Source: an uncultured Roseovarius sp.
GTDB taxonomy: Bacteria; Pseudomonadota; Alphaproteobacteria; Rhodobacterales; Rhodobacteraceae
Assembly (NCBI RefSeq): GCF_947489715.1
Contig: NZ_CANLER010000001.1
Coordinates: forward strand, 434,001 to 498,000
Length of the DNA: 64,000 bases
Direction: 5' to 3'
Shown here: in pieces, positions 62,603 through 64,000 of the stretch
Position numbering within the stretch: position 1 is the first letter of the stretch
Layout: each line of letters starts with the position of its first letter
Program-made: the position numbers and the translations under genes
Notes under the pieces: generated by a model
Told to the model about the DNA's origin: nothing
The model's database searches: none
Seen by the model: the letters and a program-made list of their open reading frames with translations, nothing else

Positions 62603-64000
<1,398 letters not shown>

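Overview
This window is a high-GC (about 60-65 %) stretch of chromosome from an alphaproteobacterium, almost certainly a marine Rhodobacteraceae (Roseobacter-group) species. The reasons are the DMSP lyase DddP with every known metal ligand in place, a glnB-glnA operon of alphaproteobacterial type, a DUF4112 protein, a Hint-domain protein and two MarC-type membrane proteins. Housekeeping genes dominate. I saw no rRNA, tRNA, insertion sequence, prophage or CRISPR array.

Layout. 1-2.3 kb: pyrC-pyrE and the start of dnaB, with DnaA-box-like sites in front of dnaB. 3.5-7.8 kb: a four-gene molybdoenzyme maturation cluster (MoxR ATPase, VWA protein, XdhC, molybdopterin-binding protein) without structural genes. 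8.2-13.7 kb: an HtrA-type protease, YrhK and MarC membrane proteins, and a response regulator-sensor kinase-YfdX set. 13.9-18.8 kb: an orphan radical SAM protein, then zwf-pgl-pgi, the entry to the Entner-Doudoroff/pentose phosphate routes. 18.9-29.4 kb: fasciclin and cupin proteins, a FAD oxidoreductase, two small lipoproteins, enolase, a DMT exporter, Fur/Mur, a DEAD-box helicase, a DUF533 protein, a Na+/H+ antiporter. 29.5-34.4 kb: nucleoside hydrolase-GNAT-SelO, a membrane protein and a D-cysteine desulfhydrase-like PLP enzyme. 34.5-38.6 kb: a LysR regulator divergent from a cupin-dehydrogenase-aldehyde dehydrogenase operon. 38.8-46.1 kb: exported DsrE plus rhodanese, a retropepsin-like protease, a second MarC, a phosphodiesterase, an OmpH/Skp chaperone, an ABC-F ATPase, ndk, DUF4112 and a probable 44-residue protein. 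46.3-51.2 kb: agmatinase and a betaine-type ABC transporter. 51.6-57 kb: an LTD/Hint protein, a hydrolase-OsmC fusion, a diguanylate cyclase and dddP. 57-64 kb: small proteins, an exported metallophosphatase, an MltB-type transglycosylase, glnB-glnA, and the start of the NAD(P)HX repair gene nnr.

How they fit. Carbon enters by Zwf/Pgl/Pgi and leaves through enolase. Nitrogen status is read by GlnB/GlnA. Compatible-solute and organosulfur metabolism is represented by the ABC transporter, the D-cysteine desulfhydrase homologue and DddP.

Most unusual signal: two arrays of four 11-bp repeats (consensus GTCGGTATNNN) in strict 11-bp register. One (7910-7953) lies between converging genes and the other (30267-30310) inside the selO reading frame. 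Neither sits in a normal promoter position. Other non-coding signals are a 24-bp dyad at the start codon of the DUF4112 gene, ACGTAC repeats upstream of agmatinase, a LysR-type box at 35451-35463, and a sharp GC drop inside nnr.
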